From: Candidatus Ligilactobacillus avistercoris
GTDB taxonomy: Bacteria; Bacillota; Bacilli; Lactobacillales; Lactobacillaceae
Direction: 5' to 3'
Assembly (NCBI GenBank): GCA_019119415.1
Contig: DWXB01000010.1
Span: forward strand, 114,412 to 178,411
Length of the DNA: 64,000 bases
Shown here one piece after another: positions 44,724 through 56,905 of this stretch. Each line of letters starts with the position of its first letter. The first letter of the stretch is position 1. The notes under the pieces are model-generated. The model was not told where the DNA came from. It was given only the letters and a program-made list of their open reading frames with translations, and did no database searches. The position numbers and the translations under genes are program-made.

Positions 44724-45660
44724 TCGTAAATTTCCTCCTTACATCAGCATGCAACTGGGTGAGGCTCTCAATGTGAAGCTCATCCATTAAGGCCGGCAGT
44801 GCCGCCGCAATGTGTTCAATGGCGTGGGCGTCTTCAAAGTGGGCGCTCCCAACGGCAACAGCACTTGCGCCCGCCATCATCATTTCAATCACGTCTTCAG
44901 CCGTCGCAACGCCGCCCATCCCAATGATTGGCAGGGTTGTTGCGTGGGCGACCTGATAAATCATCCGCACCGCAACCGGTTTGACAGGCTGACCGGAGTA
45001 TCCGCCCGTGACGTTGGCGACAACGGGTTGCCCCGTATGCACGTCAATGTGCATTCCCAGTAGCGTGTTAATTAGACTTAACCCGTCAGCCCCTCCGCGT
45101 TCGGCGGCAAGGGCAATTGCCACGATATCCGTGACGTTCGGGGTCAGTTTAACGTAAACGGGAAGTGCCCCCACCCGGTCCTTCACGGCGCGGGTAATGG
45201 CTTCAACCTGTACAGGATCCGTTCCAAACAACATTCCTTCATCCTTGACATTCGGACACGAAACGTTGATTTCCAAAGCATTCACCGGCGCAGCCGCCAA
45301 CTTAGCAGCCACCATGGCGTATTCTTCCACCGATCCCCCCGAAACACTCGCAATAATTGGTAATTCCGGGTACTTTTGCCGGACTGCGGGAATCTTCTCA
45401 TTAGCGACTGCATCCACGCCGGGTCCCGCTAACCCAACGGCGTTTAGCACACCGTCCTCCAGCACCGCAATCCGGGGTTCGGGATTTCCCACCCGGGGTC
45501 GGGGCGTTGCGGTCTTAATAACCATCGCCCCGAACTTGTTAAGGTCGACCTGCTGGGCTAAGGGGGTGTCCCCAAAGCCAAACGTTCCGCTTGCAGGCAT
45601 CAGCGGGTTTTTCAGTGCTAGTCCCGGAAGTTTAACGGCTAACCGGTTAGTCGTTTCCAT
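44713..45660 (-). CDS. pyrD: dihydroorotate dehydrogenase, class 1 (1B-like)
   Basis: This 315-residue flavin enzyme has the active-site Cys in EINVSCPN, which marks class 1; the flanking sequence ([12 protein letters not shown]) resembles the class 1B catalytic subunit. Class 1B enzymes usually need the iron-sulfur/FAD partner PyrK, but there is no pyrK between carB and pyrD or elsewhere in the window. The ATG at 45660 with AAGG upstream is preferred to the TTG at 45663. Confidence 0.93.
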   Translation of the reverse strand: METTNRLAVKLPGLALKNPLMPASGTFGFGDTPLAQQVDLNKFGAMVIKTATPRPRVGNPEPRIAVLEDGVLNAVGLAGPGVDAVANEKIPAVRQKYPELPIIASVSGGSVEEYAMVAAKLAAAPVNALEINVSCPNVKDEGMLFGTDPVQVEAITRAVKDRVGALPVYVKLTPNVTDIVAIALAAERGGADGLSLINTLLGMHIDVHTGQPVVANVTGGYSGQPVKPVAVRMIYQVAHATTLPIIGMGGVATAEDVIEMMMAGASAVAVGSAHFEDAHAIEHIAAALPALMDELHIESLTQLHADVRRKFTNED

Positions 45661-45677
45661 CAATCCTTCACCTCATT

Positions 45678-48600
45678 TTATAGTGCGTCCGTTGCAAACG
45701 ACCGGTTCTCAAGCGCCTTTAGGAGGGCGTCCGCCGTGTTCAGCGACGTTACCAGCGGAATATTATGCTCGATCGCCGTTTGCCGGATTACGAACCCGTC
45801 GGAGGCAACGTCCTGGTCATCACCCATCGTGTTAATGACCAGCTGAACGGCATTCCGCTGGAGCATGCTCAAAATACCCTGGTGCTCCTGGTCGTCCTCA
45901 CCAATCTTGTTGACCTGGGTAACGTGGAGCCCGTTATTCTCAAGGAAGTGGGCCGTCCCCTTCGTCGCAAAAATCCGGTAACCAATCCGGCTAAAGCGCT
46001 TAGCCAGTGGCAGCACGGCTTCCTTGTCCCGTTCGTCAATGGTCAGCAGCACGCGGCCAGCTTCTGGCAGTTCCATCTTGGCCCCAACAAAGGCCTTGTA
46101 GAGGGCCTTCTCAAACGTCTTGTCGCTTCCCATGACTTCCCCAGTAGACTTCATCTCCGGCCCGAGGTAACTGTCAACGTCGGCCAGTTTACTGAACGAG
46201 AAGACCGGCGCCTTGACGTTTACGCGGTCGCTTTTCGGGAAGAGGCCGGACTCGTATCCCAGATCTTTCAGTGTGGCGCCAAGAATAACCTTTGTCGCCA
46301 CCTGTGTCATTTTGATCCCCGTGATCTTACTTAAGAACGGCACTGTCCGGCTGGCCCGCGGGTTGACTTCCAGGACGTACACTTGGTTGTTGTGCACGAT
46401 AAACTGGATGTTCATAATCCCGATACACTTGAGGGCCACGGCCAGTTTCTTAGTGGCCGCAACGATCTGGTCCTTGATGTCCTGGCTAAACGTTTGCGGC
46501 GGGTACACGGCCATCGAGTCCCCGGAGTGAACGCCGGCATGCTCGATGTGTTCCATAATTCCTGGCAGTAGCACGTCGGTCCCATCACAGATGGCGTCCA
46601 CTTCACACTCACGGCCTTCCAGGTAGGCGTCAATCAAAATCGGGTGGTCAATTGCCGCCGTGGCGTTATCTTTCAGGTAGGCCAGAAGTTCCTCTTCGTC
46701 GTTTACGATGGCCATGGCCTTCCCGCCCAGAACATAACTCGGCCGCACCAGAACCGGGTACCCGATTTCCCGGGCACACTTGAGAACGGCCTCCTGGGTC
46801 GTCGCCGTCTTCCCAACCGGCTGCTTCAAACCAAGATCGTTAATCACTTCATCAAACAGCTCACGGTCTTCCGCCCGGTCAAGGTCCTTCACCGTAGTCC
46901 CGAGAACCTTAACCCCGTGGGCCTCCAGCCCAGCCGCAAGATTAATGGCGGTTTGGCCCCCAAACTGAACAATCACGCCCTTTGGTTGTTCAAGGTCAAC
47001 GACATTGAGAACGTCTTCTAGCGTGAGGGGTTCAAAGTACAGCTTGTCTGAAACGGAGAAGTCGGTGGACACCGTTTCTGGGTTAGAGTTCATAATAATG
47101 GCTTCGTACCCGGCATCCTGGATGGCCTTTACGGCGTGGACGGTGGCGTAGTCAAACTCAACCCCCTGCCCAATCCGGATTGGACCAGACCCAATTACCA
47201 TCACGGATTCCTTCTTTGAACGAATGCTTTCGTTTTCCTGGTCGTAAGCACTGTAGAAGTACGGTGTGTGGGATTCAAATTCAGCCGCACACGTATCCAC
47301 CATCTTGTAAACCGGCGTAATTTGGTTATCAATCCGGAGCTTGCGGACATCATCTTCTTCAACGTCCCACAACCGCGCAATCGTGTAATCGCTGAAGCCG
47401 TAGTACTTTACCCGCCGTAAAACATCGACGTCGCGCCGGTTGGCCGCTAACTCCTGCTCCAACTCGGTAATGTGCTTAACGATATCTAAGAAGTACGGGC
47501 TAATCTTAGTAAACTCGTGAACCTCTTCTAAGGTGTAACCCCGCCGAAAAGCCTCTGCCAGGTAGAACAACCGGTCATCCTGCGGGTGGACCAGTTTGGC
47601 TTCCAGCTGATCATCCGTGGCATCCTGCGCTGCCTGTGAAATCAAATCTTTTTCGTCAATTTCCAGCGACCGGACAGCCTTTTGGAGCGCTTCTTCAACG
47701 TTCCGGCCAATCGCCATTACTTCCCCCGTCGCCTTCATCTGCGTCCCGAGGTTCCGGTCCGCCTTAGTGAACTTATCAAACGGCCACCGCGGAATCTTGG
47801 CCACCACGTAGTCGAGGGCTGGTTCAAACTCAGCGTAGGTCGTCCCCGTTACCGGATTAATGATTTCATCAAGCGTCAGCCCGACCGCAATCTTCGCCGC
47901 CATCTTGGCAATCGGGTACCCCGTCGCCTTGGAAGCCAGGGCCGATGACCGCGATACCCGCGGGTTGACTTCAATCACGCTGTAGTTAAAGCTGTTCGGG
48001 TCAATGGCCAGCTGAACGTTACAGCCCCCCTCAATCTTAAGGGCGCGAATCAACTTGAGGGCGCAGTCCCGTAGCATTTGGTATTCGCGGTCCGTTAGCG
48101 TTTGCGTTGGTGCCATTACGATTGAGTCTCCGGTGTGAATTCCGACCGGATCGAAGTTTTCCATCGAGCAAACCACCATTGCGTTGTTGGCGGAGTCGCG
48201 CATCACTTCAAACTCAATTTCCTTGTATCCCTTAATACTCTTTTCAATCAAACACTGGGTCGCTGGCGAGAGGTCCAACCCGTTGGCAACGATTTCCTCG
48301 AGTTCTTCCTTGGTGTCACACATTCCACCACCGGTGCCCCCCATAGTGAAGGCCGGCCGGACAATCACCGGGTACCCAATTTCAGCGGCAAAGTCCGTAG
48401 CTTCTTCCACGGTATTAACCGTCTTAGAAGGCGGAACCGGTTCGTCTAAGTCCTTCATCAACTGCTTAAAGCGTTCCCGGTCCTCCGCCTGGTCAATCGC
48501 ATCCAACTTAGTCCCAAGCAGTTCAATTCCGAGTTCGTCCAGAATCCCTGAATCGTGCAGGGCCACGGCCAGGTTTAACCCAATCTGCCCCCCGATTGTT

Positions 48601-48863
48601 GGTAAGAGGGCATCCGGGTATTCCTGCCGGAGAATCCGCGAAACGGAATCAACCGTGAGGGGTTCGATGTACACCTTATCGGCGATTTCCGTGTCGGTCA
48701 TAATCGTGGCCGGGTTGGAATTAACCAAAACCACCTCGTACCCCTCTTCCCGTAATGCCATGCAGGCCTGGGTTCCGGAGTAGTCAAATTCAGCAGCCTG
48801 GCCGATAATAATTGGGCCGGAGCCGATTACCATGATCTTGTGAATATCTGTTCGCTTAGGCAT
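45678..48863 (-). CDS. carB: carbamoyl phosphate synthase, large subunit
   Basis: This 1061-residue protein is built of two similar ATP-grasp halves, each starting with the IMVIGSGPI or VMVIGSGPI motif, followed by an allosteric MGS-like domain at the C-terminus. It makes carbamoyl phosphate from bicarbonate and ammonia passed on by CarA. The ATG at 48863 overlaps the carA end by 8 bp; the long upstream extension lies within carA and is rejected. As part of the pyr operon it should be pyrimidine-regulated. Confidence 0.97.
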   Translation of the reverse strand: MPKRTDIHKIMVIGSGPIIIGQAAEFDYSGTQACMALREEGYEVVLVNSNPATIMTDTEIADKVYIEPLTVDSVSRILRQEYPDALLPTIGGQIGLNLAVALHDSGILDELGIELLGTKLDAIDQAEDRERFKQLMKDLDEPVPPSKTVNTVEEATDFAAEIGYPVIVRPAFTMGGTGGGMCDTKEELEEIVANGLDLSPATQCLIEKSIKGYKEIEFEVMRDSANNAMVVCSMENFDPVGIHTGDSIVMAPTQTLTDREYQMLRDCALKLIRALKIEGGCNVQLAIDPNSFNYSVIEVNPRVSRSSALASKATGYPIAKMAAKIAVGLTLDEIINPVTGTTYAEFEPALDYVVAKIPRWPFDKFTKADRNLGTQMKATGEVMAIGRNVEEALQKAVRSLEIDEKDLISQAAQDATDDQLEAKLVHPQDDRLFYLAEAFRRGYTLEEVHEFTKISPYFLDIVKHITELEQELAANRRDVDVLRRVKYYGFSDYTIARLWDVEEDDVRKLRIDNQITPVYKMVDTCAAEFESHTPYFYSAYDQENESIRSKKESVMVIGSGPIRIGQGVEFDYATVHAVKAIQDAGYEAIIMNSNPETVSTDFSVSDKLYFEPLTLEDVLNVVDLEQPKGVIVQFGGQTAINLAAGLEAHGVKVLGTTVKDLDRAEDRELFDEVINDLGLKQPVGKTATTQEAVLKCAREIGYPVLVRPSYVLGGKAMAIVNDEEELLAYLKDNATAAIDHPILIDAYLEGRECEVDAICDGTDVLLPGIMEHIEHAGVHSGDSMAVYPPQTFSQDIKDQIVAATKKLAVALKCIGIMNIQFIVHNNQVYVLEVNPRASRTVPFLSKITGIKMTQVATKVILGATLKDLGYESGLFPKSDRVNVKAPVFSFSKLADVDSYLGPEMKSTGEVMGSDKTFEKALYKAFVGAKMELPEAGRVLLTIDERDKEAVLPLAKRFSRIGYRIFATKGTAHFLENNGLHVTQVNKIGEDDQEHQGILSMLQRNAVQLVINTMGDDQDVASDGFVIRQTAIEHNIPLVTSLNTADALLKALENRSFATDAL

Positions 48864-49941
48864 TACGGTGCGCTTCCTTTCGTTCGTCAATGAGTTGCAT
48901 AAAGTCGTCAAACAGGTCAACCGCGTCATGCGGGCCTGGGGCTGCGTCCGGGTGGAACTGGACGGAGAAGGCCGGGTACTTCCGGTGCCGGAGTCCTTCA
49001 ACGGTGTGGTCGTTGATTTCCTGGTGCGTAATGATCAGTTCGTCCGGGTCAACCGAATCCGGATCAACTGCATACCCGTGGTTCTGAGAGGTAAACATGA
49101 TCCGGCCCGTTGCGATTTCCCGTACCGGGTGGTTAAAGCCCCGGTGACCGAACTTCATCTTGAAGGTCTTCGCCCCATTAGCCAGCGCAAAGACCTGGTG
49201 TCCCATACAAATTCCCATCAGCGGAATGTGCTTTTCAACTTCCCGAACCATAGCGGCAGCAGCCGGAATGTCCTCAGGGTCGCCAGGGCCGTTTGACAGT
49301 AAGACGCCGTCCGGATTAAGCCGTAAAATCTCCTCGGCAGTGGCGGTTGCGGGGAGCACAATCGTGTTGCACCCGCGCTTGCCCAGTTCACGTAACATAC
49401 TGTGCTTGAGGCCGTAGTCCACCAGGACCACGTTGCGCTTGCTTCCCGGGTTCGGGTACGGCTTACTGGTTGTGACTTGTTCAATGATGCCGACATTAAT
49501 CACCGTGGCCTTCAGCTGATCTAAGGTGTGCTTATCCGGCGCAACGTTTGTAATCCGGCCCTTCATCGTTCCGTGGGAGCGGATAATCTTGGTCAGCATC
49601 CGCGTATCAATGCCCTTAATCCCCGGAATGTCCATCTGCTTTAAGAAGTGGTCGAAGGTGTCCTGCTTCCGCCAACTGCTGGAAACCCGGGCCAATTCCC
49701 GGCAAACCACCCCGCAACAGCTGGGCTCAATTGATTCGTAGTCATCCAGGTTAACCCCGTAATTTCCAATCAAAGGGTTCGTAAACGTCAGAATCTGGTT
49801 GGCGTACGACTGGTCCGTTACGGATTCCTGGTATCCCGTCATCCCGGTATTAAACACAACTTCACCGGTACATTCACCAACGGCCCCAAAGGCTTCGCCG
49901 GTAAAGACGGTGCCATCTTCAAGTACTAAGTAACGCTTCAC
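48856..49941 (-). CDS. carA: carbamoyl phosphate synthase, small subunit
   Basis: This 361-residue glutaminase subunit has a nucleophilic Cys in GICMGHQ and a His/Glu pair in the C-terminal [12 protein letters not shown] (the His is present and the Glu position reads Asp). The start is GTG with AAAGGAGG upstream. It lies 3 bp after pyrC. Confidence 0.95.
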   Translation of the reverse strand: MKRYLVLEDGTVFTGEAFGAVGECTGEVVFNTGMTGYQESVTDQSYANQILTFTNPLIGNYGVNLDDYESIEPSCCGVVCRELARVSSSWRKQDTFDHFLKQMDIPGIKGIDTRMLTKIIRSHGTMKGRITNVAPDKHTLDQLKATVINVGIIEQVTTSKPYPNPGSKRNVVLVDYGLKHSMLRELGKRGCNTIVLPATATAEEILRLNPDGVLLSNGPGDPEDIPAAAAMVREVEKHIPLMGICMGHQVFALANGAKTFKMKFGHRGFNHPVREIATGRIMFTSQNHGYAVDPDSVDPDELIITHQEINDHTVEGLRHRKYPAFSVQFHPDAAPGPHDAVDLFDDFMQLIDERKEAHRNA

Positions 49942-49944
49942 GGT

Positions 49945-51234
49945 TTAGTCCTCCTTTTGCTCGTAAACAACCTGGCCGGCAACCATGGTTAAAACGGTGG
50001 TCCCGTATACCCGGTGACCGGTAAACGGCGTGTTGGTTCCCTTGGAGTAGTATTCCCCTGCGCTCAACACGTGCGGGTGTTCCAGGTCAAAAATGGCGAT
50101 GTCCGCCGGTTGCCCTGGCATCAACGTTCCCGCCTGATCCAAGTGGAACAGTTCTGCTGGCCGGCGACTCAGCCAATTCAGCAACTGCGCCAGTGTAAAG
50201 ACACCCGTCCGCACATAGCGCGTATACAGTGTGCTAAACGCCGTCTCACTTCCGGTAATCCCAAACGCAGCGTGACGCAGGTCACCCGTTTTTTCTTCCT
50301 TGCTATGCGGGGCGTGGTCGGTAGCAATCATGTCGATCGTTCCGTCTAACAAGCCATCGATAACGGCCTGCCGGTCAGCTTCACTCCGTAGCGGCGGGTT
50401 CATCTTGAAGTTGGGATCGTCTGCCGTTACGTCGTCTTCCGTAAGCAGCATGTGATGTGGCGCCGCCTCACACGTCACGGAAATACCCTGCTGCTTAGCC
50501 CACCGGACCAGCGCCACGCTTTCCTTCGTTGAAACGTGGCAGATGTGGTAGTGAACGCCCGTTGTCTGCGCTAGTAATAGGTCGCGGGCAACCTGGGAAG
50601 ATTCGGCCACTCCTGGAATCCCGGGAAGACCGAGTTTAGCAGCGCGGTCCCCGGCGTTCATCACCCCGTCAAGTTTGAGGGATTCGTCCTCAACGTGCGC
50701 TGCCAACGGTAGTCCCGTTGCAGCAATGCCTTCCATGGCCGTCATCATCGCCCCAGCCGTTTGAATTCCGGAACCATCGTTACTAAACCCGATTGCGCCC
50801 GCATCCTTCAACGCCTGATAGTCAACCGGTTCCTCACTCGTCCGGTTCTTGGTAATCGTGGCGTACTGGTAAATGTGAACAACGCCGTCCTGGGCATTGA
50901 GCTTTTCCATGTTCCGTAATTTCTCCGGTGTATCCGGAGCGGGGTCGACGTTGGGCATCGCACACACGGTCGTAAATCCACCGTGGGCAGCTGCCTGACT
51001 CCCTGTTTTAATGGTTTCCTTGTACGTTTGTCCTGGTTCCCGGTAGTGGACGTGAACGTCAACAAGCCCCGGCGCAACCAGCTTACCGGCGGCGTTAATG
51101 GTGCGGTCCACCTTTTCCCCTAAGGCGTCCAAATCCCGGCCGATGGCACGAATCCGGCCATCACTTACAAGAATATCCTGCTGGGTAATCTGATTATTAT
51201 GAAAAACATTGCCGTCCTTAATTAAGATGTTCAT
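49945..51234 (-). CDS. pyrC: dihydroorotase
   Basis: This 429-residue amidohydrolase of the class I type has the metal site in [15 protein letters not shown], further His residues in HICHVST and the Asp in ATDHAPH. It closes carbamoyl aspartate to dihydroorotate. Its start overlaps the pyrB stop by one base (TAATG). Confidence 0.96.
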   Translation of the reverse strand: MNILIKDGNVFHNNQITQQDILVSDGRIRAIGRDLDALGEKVDRTINAAGKLVAPGLVDVHVHYREPGQTYKETIKTGSQAAAHGGFTTVCAMPNVDPAPDTPEKLRNMEKLNAQDGVVHIYQYATITKNRTSEEPVDYQALKDAGAIGFSNDGSGIQTAGAMMTAMEGIAATGLPLAAHVEDESLKLDGVMNAGDRAAKLGLPGIPGVAESSQVARDLLLAQTTGVHYHICHVSTKESVALVRWAKQQGISVTCEAAPHHMLLTEDDVTADDPNFKMNPPLRSEADRQAVIDGLLDGTIDMIATDHAPHSKEEKTGDLRHAAFGITGSETAFSTLYTRYVRTGVFTLAQLLNWLSRRPAELFHLDQAGTLMPGQPADIAIFDLEHPHVLSAGEYYSKGTNTPFTGHRVYGTTVLTMVAGQVVYEQKED

Positions 51235-52184
51235 TATTCTAGTCCCCCTAACTGCCGGCCCCGTAAGACCGCTTCAAGCATCGCCATCCGGGCAAAGACC
51301 CCGTTTTGCATCTGGTTCACAAAGCGCGATTTCGGCGCTTCAACCAGCGCACTTGCAAATTCAACGTCCCGGTTAATCGGACCCGGATGCATGATGATCG
51401 TCTGGTCCTTCATCCGGTCATACCGCTCCTGGTTAATCCCGTACTGTTTGTGGTAGGCAGCCGCATCAAACTGGTCATCCTCCCCGGCGGCATGCCGTTC
51501 GTGCTGGACCCGCAGGAACATCACAACGTCAACCATGTCCACAAGATCGTCAACGTCACGGTATTCGCCGTACGCCTTAAACTCATCACTAAACCAGTTT
51601 TCCGGTCCGGCAAAGTACAGCGTTGCACCGAGCGTCTTCAACATCTGCATGTCGCTGCGGGCCACCCGAGAATTGGTCAGGTCGCCGATAATGGCCACCT
51701 TCAACCCGTCGAAATGACCGAACTGCTCGTAAATTGTCAGCATGTCCAGCATGCACTGGGATGGGTGTTGCCCACTTCCGTCACCGGCGTTCAGGATCCC
51801 AACGTTCAGGTGCTGATCAGGGCGAAGATTAATCAATTGGTTGTAGTACTCGTTTTCGGAGTGCCGGATGACTGCCAGGTTGCACCCCACTGCTCCTAAG
51901 GTGAGCAGAGTATCGTACAACGTCTCCCCCTTTTTCATCGAACTAGCCTGCGGGAAAAACGGAATCGTTTGAATTCCGAGCCGCCGTTCCGCCATTTCAA
52001 AACTAGAACGGGTCCGCGTGGAGTTTTCAAAGAACATGTTGACCGCGTATACCGGCTGCCGCAGGTAAAAATCAGCGGTTCCGCGCTTAAAAGCCTGAGC
52101 CCGGTGGATAATTTTCATTACCTGATCAACTGTCAGGTCCTTAACGGATACAAAATGTGGTAAACGAACAAATTCGTCAGTCAT
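51234..52184 (-). CDS. pyrB: aspartate carbamoyltransferase catalytic subunit
   Basis: This 316-residue protein has the carbamoyl phosphate motif STRTRSSFE and downstream HPSQCMLD and LRVQHERH segments. There is no regulatory pyrI gene. The ATG at 52184 has AAAGGAG upstream; the longer open frame would run through the attenuator and is rejected. Confidence 0.96.
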   Translation of the reverse strand: MTDEFVRLPHFVSVKDLTVDQVMKIIHRAQAFKRGTADFYLRQPVYAVNMFFENSTRTRSSFEMAERRLGIQTIPFFPQASSMKKGETLYDTLLTLGAVGCNLAVIRHSENEYYNQLINLRPDQHLNVGILNAGDGSGQHPSQCMLDMLTIYEQFGHFDGLKVAIIGDLTNSRVARSDMQMLKTLGATLYFAGPENWFSDEFKAYGEYRDVDDLVDMVDVVMFLRVQHERHAAGEDDQFDAAAYHKQYGINQERYDRMKDQTIIMHPGPINRDVEFASALVEAPKSRFVNQMQNGVFARMAMLEAVLRGRQLGGLE

Positions 52185-52223
52185 TTCTGACTCCTTTCTG
52201 CCTTCTCGGCTTTCATCCCCGCA

Positions 52224-52320
52224 AAAATAAAAACCCGGACCGTTTTCCGCCGGTCCGGGCAAAAGAGAGTTTTCGCAAAGAAAACCCAACCGTTTTGCCC
52301 TCACGGGGGTCAATTAAATG
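52224..52320 (-). promoter_or_regulatory. PyrR-dependent attenuator between pyrR and pyrB
   Basis: On the - strand a perfect terminator (CCCGGACCG/CGGTCCGGG, then TTTTTATTTTT) at about 52224-52259 follows a PyrR-type anti-antiterminator around 52297-52320 with the CCCGTGAGGG core after TTTAATTGA. UMP-bound PyrR should favour termination before pyrB. Confidence 0.85.
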
Positions 52321-52331
52321 GTTGAATTAAA

Positions 52332-52874
<543 letters not shown>

Positions 52875-52877
52875 TCA

Positions 52878-52978
52878 CAAAAAGAACCACTTAGCCGTAC
52901 AGTAAGGCTAAGTGGTTCTTCCGGCCATAGTAGCCGAACCGTACCCCCTTATTAGCCTCACGGGACTAAATTAAAAGG
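52878..52978 (-). promoter_or_regulatory. PyrR-dependent attenuator upstream of pyrR
   Basis: On the - strand a PyrR-binding loop at 52951-52976 (TTTAGTCCCGTGAGGCTAA core) is followed by a perfect 15-bp terminator stem, AAGAACCACTTAGCC/GGCTAAGTGGTTCTT (52882-52920), with TTTTTGT. Confidence 0.9.
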
Positions 52979-52996
52979 ACAATTGTTATTCTTAAT

Positions 52997-53902
52997 TTAC
53001 TGAATTCGTCCCCGTTTGTCAAGCCGAGCAAGCGTTTTTTCAAACACCGGCGGAAGCGGGGCCGTAAAAATAAGCTGTTTGCCCGTTACCGGATGAGTAA
53101 AGCCCAACTTTCCCGCATGAAGAAACTGGCCGTTGCCCGCCAGCGTTTTCCGGGGGCCATATAGGGGGTCACCCGCCAACGGATGCCCGATGGATTTCAT
53201 GTGAACCCGAATCTGGTGCGTCCGGCCGGTTTCAAGCTGGCACTTGATTAGCGTGTAATCGCCATACCGGTGCACCACCGTAAAGTGTGTTACCGCCGGC
53301 CGGCCTCCGGGAACAACCGCCTGTTGCTTCCGGTTTTTCGGGTTCCGGCCAAGTGGGGCGTTGATTGTCCCGTGGTCCTCCCGGATGTTGCCGTGAACGA
53401 GCGCCGTGTATTCGCGGATGTTGGTTTTAGCTTTGAGTTGGGCGGCCAAGGACCGGTGCGCGCGGTCGGTTTTAGCCACCATCAATAGCCCGGACGTATC
53501 CTTATCAATCCGGTGAACAATTCCCGGCCGGTACGTCCCGTTAATGGTTGAAAGTGGGCAATGGTATAACAGAGCGTTGACCAGCGTATGGTCGGGGTGG
53601 CCCGGTGCGGGATGAACCACCATTCCCTGCGGTTTATTCACCACCAGCACATCGTCGTCCTCATACACAATATCAAGCGGAATGTCCTCCGGCTGCAAAT
53701 CCAGGTGCACTGGCGCAGGTTCCGTCACCTGAATCAGGTCGCCCTGCCGAACCTGATCCTTAGCGCGGGGAACGTTTCCGTTAACCATGACCGCGCCGGA
53801 CTTAATCAACCGGTGAAACTGCGACCGGGAATACTGCGGAAACAGCTGGGGCAACACCTTATCAATCCGGCCCTGTTGGGTTGTAATCGTTGCTGTCAGC
53901 AT
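52997..53902 (-). CDS. RluD-type ribosomal large subunit pseudouridine synthase
   Basis: The protein has an N-terminal S4 RNA-binding domain (about 8-70) and a catalytic domain with the Asp-containing motif VHRIDKDTSGLLM. It modifies 23S rRNA. About 301 residues from the ATG at 53902; a second ATG at 53917 inside the end of lspA is equally possible, as neither has a strong ribosome binding site. It is coupled to lspA. Confidence 0.9.
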   Translation of the reverse strand: MLTATITTQQGRIDKVLPQLFPQYSRSQFHRLIKSGAVMVNGNVPRAKDQVRQGDLIQVTEPAPVHLDLQPEDIPLDIVYEDDDVLVVNKPQGMVVHPAPGHPDHTLVNALLYHCPLSTINGTYRPGIVHRIDKDTSGLLMVAKTDRAHRSLAAQLKAKTNIREYTALVHGNIREDHGTINAPLGRNPKNRKQQAVVPGGRPAVTHFTVVHRYGDYTLIKCQLETGRTHQIRVHMKSIGHPLAGDPLYGPRKTLAGNGQFLHAGKLGFTHPVTGKQLIFTAPLPPVFEKTLARLDKRGRIQ

Positions 53903-53906
53903 GGGC

Positions 53907-54350
53907 CTACAGGGCATCGTCCTGCATCACGGTCAGCAGAACGATGATTACGCCAAACGTCAGGGCAATGTCAGCAATGTTAAAGATGGGAAACTGGATA
54001 AACTTAAACTCAAACATATCGACCACGTAGCCCACCACGAGCCGGTCGATGAAGTTCCCCAGCGTTCCCCCAATCATCAGGGAAATTCCCAAAGCATACC
54101 CCCAGTTATGCCACAGGTCACGGAAGAAGTAGATCATGATTGATAACGCGATCACGGTAAAAATCAGGAAGAAAATGCGGTGCCCGAGAAGAAGGCTCCA
54201 CGCTGCCCCGTAGTTTTGAACGTGCGTCACCGATAAGATGTGCGGAACCAACGTGTAGCTGACGTTTACCGGGATCTGGGTCCGCACAAAAAACTTAACG
54301 AGCTGGTCTAGTAATACGACCGCAAAAATAATTAACAAGTACATTGGCAT
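53907..54350 (-). CDS. lspA: lipoprotein signal peptidase (signal peptidase II)
   Basis: This 147-residue protein has four membrane helices. The catalytic aspartates lie in GNFIDRL/GYVVDMF and FNIADIAL, with a conserved QNYGAAWS earlier. It cuts prolipoproteins after lipidation. The ATG at 54350 has GGAG upstream; a second ATG two codons later is possible. The adjacent pairing with an RluD gene is common in Firmicutes. Confidence 0.95.
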   Translation of the reverse strand: MPMYLLIIFAVVLLDQLVKFFVRTQIPVNVSYTLVPHILSVTHVQNYGAAWSLLLGHRIFFLIFTVIALSIMIYFFRDLWHNWGYALGISLMIGGTLGNFIDRLVVGYVVDMFEFKFIQFPIFNIADIALTFGVIIVLLTVMQDDAL

Positions 54351-54455
54351 AACTGATCACTCCGTGTCTAGCTATTCTTAATAGCCTAAAATATCCGTTC
54401 AATATCCTTTCCATTGTACTCTTTTTGCCTAGAAGCGCCAACTGTTAGCAAAACA

Positions 54456-54481
54456 AAAGGTAGTCGTTGCCGGCTACCTTT
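54456..54481 (-). terminator. terminator of xpk
   Basis: AAAGGTAG pairs with CTACCTTT; on the - strand the stem is followed by TTTTGTTTT. Confidence 0.75.
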
Positions 54482-54506
54482 GAGGAGTAATTTCACAATT
54501 ATTAGG

Positions 54507-56888
54507 TTACTTGAGGCCCGTCCACCGCCATTCGGTAACTTCTGGTAAGTCCTTCCCGTTATCCCGGATGAACTGGTTGTGCTTGGCTACCATGTCATCC
54601 ATCCGTTGAACAAAGGCCGCGGCCTTCTGTTCGTATCCCGGCACGTGCAGAATTGCGTCCTTAGCCAGGTGGAACCGGTCGAGTTCATTGACAACCCGCA
54701 TATCAAACGGCGTCGTAATGTCCCCTTCTTCCCGGTAACCATGGGCAATTAAGTTATGGTTATGCCGGTTAAAGAAGATACTTTGCGGCAGGTCCTCAAA
54801 CGCATGAATGGCAAAGATTACCGGTTTGTCCGTAGTGAAGTAGTGGTCAAACTCTTCGTCGGATAAGCCCCGCGGATCAACGGACGGAGCCCGCAGCTTC
54901 AACAGGTCAACGACATTAATCGTCCGAATCTTCAGTTCAGGGAAGTGCCGGTGCAAAATATCAACGGCCGCGAGGGCTTCCGTTGTTGGCTCCGTCCCCG
55001 CACTGGCAATTACAACGTCCGGTTCTGCGCCCTGATCCGTTGAGGCCCAGTCTACGTACTTCAACCCGTTGTCCACGAGTTCCTTGGCTTCTTCCTTGGT
55101 AAACCACTGAAGCCGCGGGTGCTTAGACGTTACCATCAGATTAATAACGTTCCGTTCCGTAAACGCCTTATCCGCCACTGCCAACAGGGTGTTGGTGTCA
55201 CACGGCAGGTATTCCCGAACGTACTTGCCCTTTTTTTCTGCCATGTGGGTTAACATCCCCGGATCCTGGTGCGTGTACCCGTTATGATCCTGCTGAAACG
55301 AGTTGGAGGCATTGACCACGTTTAAGGACGGGTAGTCCTTCCGCCATTCGCATTCGTCCGCCTTCCGGATCCACTTGAAGTGCTGCGTCAGCATGGAATC
55401 AATTACCCGGGTGAAGGCTTCGTAGGAAGCAAACATCCCGTGCCGGCCGGAAAGAACGTAGCCTTCCATCCAGCCTTCACACTGGTGTTCGGAAAGCTGG
55501 GAGTCAATGTTCCGCCCAGCTGGCGCCATGTTTTCGTCATTTGGTTCGTGAATTGGCTCCATCCACTGCCGCTTCCCGTCGTCCAACATCTTAAAGAGCT
55601 TGTTGGACTTGGTTTCGTCCGGGCCAAACGTCCGGAATGAGCTTGGGTTCCGCCGCTCAACTTCCGCCAAGTACTTGCCCCACGTTACCATATCCTCGGC
55701 CTTAAACTGCCCCCGACCCTGTTTTTCAATATCTAACGTAAAGTCACGGAAGTCTGGCAGGTTCAGCACCTGCGGATCGATACCGCCATTGGTAATTGGG
55801 TTCGTCGCCATCCGGTGCTGCTTGTCCGGAATATTTTGCCGCACAAGTTCTGTTGGATAACCATTTTCGTCAAAGAGTTCCTCCGGCTTGTATGACTTCA
55901 TCCAGTTAACCAGCAACTCCTTGTGCTCCATGTGTTCCTGGCTAACCGGAATTGGCACCTGGTGCGCCCGGAAGGAGTTTTCAATTGGGTTACCGTCTAA
56001 GTCCTGCTTCGGGCCGTTCCATCCCTTTGGTGCCCGTAAAACAATCATTGGCCAAACTGGTAAATGATCATCGTTATTTTCCCGGGCATTCTTCTGGATG
56101 GCGTGAATCTTTTCGATGCAGGCATCCATGGCCTCAGCCATTTCCTGGTGCGCCGTCATGACATCCTTGTCGTAGACGTTCACGAAGTGTGGCTCCCAGC
56201 CCATTCCTTCAAAGTACTTTTGCAGGTCTTCATCACTCATCCGGGATAGGATGGTTGGGTTGGAAATCTTAAACCCGTTAATCTGCAGAATTGGTAAGAC
56301 CGCTCCGTCCTTAATCGGGTTAATAAACTTGTCAGAGAACCACGATGCTGCCAACGGGCCGGTTTCGGCTTCCCCATCACCAATTTCAACGGCGGCGATC
56401 ACGTCTGGATTATCCAGGATAGCCCCTGTCCCGTGGGAAATGGAGTAACCTAATTCGCCCCCTTCATGCATGGAACCCGGTGTTTCCGGAGCCGCATGGG
56501 AAGCTACTCCGCCTGGGAAGGAGAACTGTTTAAACAGTTTGCCCATCCCGTCTTCATCCTGCGTAATATGCGGGTAAATTTCCGTGTAACTTCCATCCAG
56601 GTACGAATTAGACACCATTACCTGGCCACCATGCCCGGAACCTTCAATGTAGAACATGTTCAGGCCATACTTCTTAATCACCCGGTTTAAGTGGGCATAA
56701 ATAAAGTTTTGTGGCGCCACTGTTCCCCAGTGACCGATTGGCTTGGGCTTAACGTCCATAGCCTGTAGTTCCCGCCGTAACAACGGGTTATCCATCAAGA
56801 AAAGCTGGCCCACTGATAGGTAAGTTGCAGCCCGCCAGTAGGCATCCACACTCTTCAAGTACGTTGGTGAATCGTAGTCAACTGTCAT
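54507..56888 (-). CDS. xpk: xylulose-5-phosphate/fructose-6-phosphate phosphoketolase
   Basis: This 793-residue thiamine-diphosphate enzyme shows the family landmarks [14 protein letters not shown], the ThDP/Mg motif [14 protein letters not shown], and [10 protein letters not shown]. It splits xylulose 5-phosphate into acetyl phosphate and glyceraldehyde 3-phosphate, the key step of heterofermentation. The ATG at 56888 has GAGAGGGTG upstream, 17 bp after araA. Its GC content is like the rest of the chromosome and clearly above the ara genes, so the ara block was probably joined upstream of it. No convincing promoter of its own is visible. Confidence 0.96.
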   Translation of the reverse strand: MTVDYDSPTYLKSVDAYWRAATYLSVGQLFLMDNPLLRRELQAMDVKPKPIGHWGTVAPQNFIYAHLNRVIKKYGLNMFYIEGSGHGGQVMVSNSYLDGSYTEIYPHITQDEDGMGKLFKQFSFPGGVASHAAPETPGSMHEGGELGYSISHGTGAILDNPDVIAAVEIGDGEAETGPLAASWFSDKFINPIKDGAVLPILQINGFKISNPTILSRMSDEDLQKYFEGMGWEPHFVNVYDKDVMTAHQEMAEAMDACIEKIHAIQKNARENNDDHLPVWPMIVLRAPKGWNGPKQDLDGNPIENSFRAHQVPIPVSQEHMEHKELLVNWMKSYKPEELFDENGYPTELVRQNIPDKQHRMATNPITNGGIDPQVLNLPDFRDFTLDIEKQGRGQFKAEDMVTWGKYLAEVERRNPSSFRTFGPDETKSNKLFKMLDDGKRQWMEPIHEPNDENMAPAGRNIDSQLSEHQCEGWMEGYVLSGRHGMFASYEAFTRVIDSMLTQHFKWIRKADECEWRKDYPSLNVVNASNSFQQDHNGYTHQDPGMLTHMAEKKGKYVREYLPCDTNTLLAVADKAFTERNVINLMVTSKHPRLQWFTKEEAKELVDNGLKYVDWASTDQGAEPDVVIASAGTEPTTEALAAVDILHRHFPELKIRTINVVDLLKLRAPSVDPRGLSDEEFDHYFTTDKPVIFAIHAFEDLPQSIFFNRHNHNLIAHGYREEGDITTPFDMRVVNELDRFHLAKDAILHVPGYEQKAAAFVQRMDDMVAKHNQFIRDNGKDLPEVTEWRWTGLK

Positions 56889-56905
56889 TTTAAAACACCC
56901 TCTCA

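Noticed and set aside
48184..48783. 199-residue ORF on the + strand
   Set aside because: It lies wholly antisense within carB; serine-rich composition is typical of a shadow frame.
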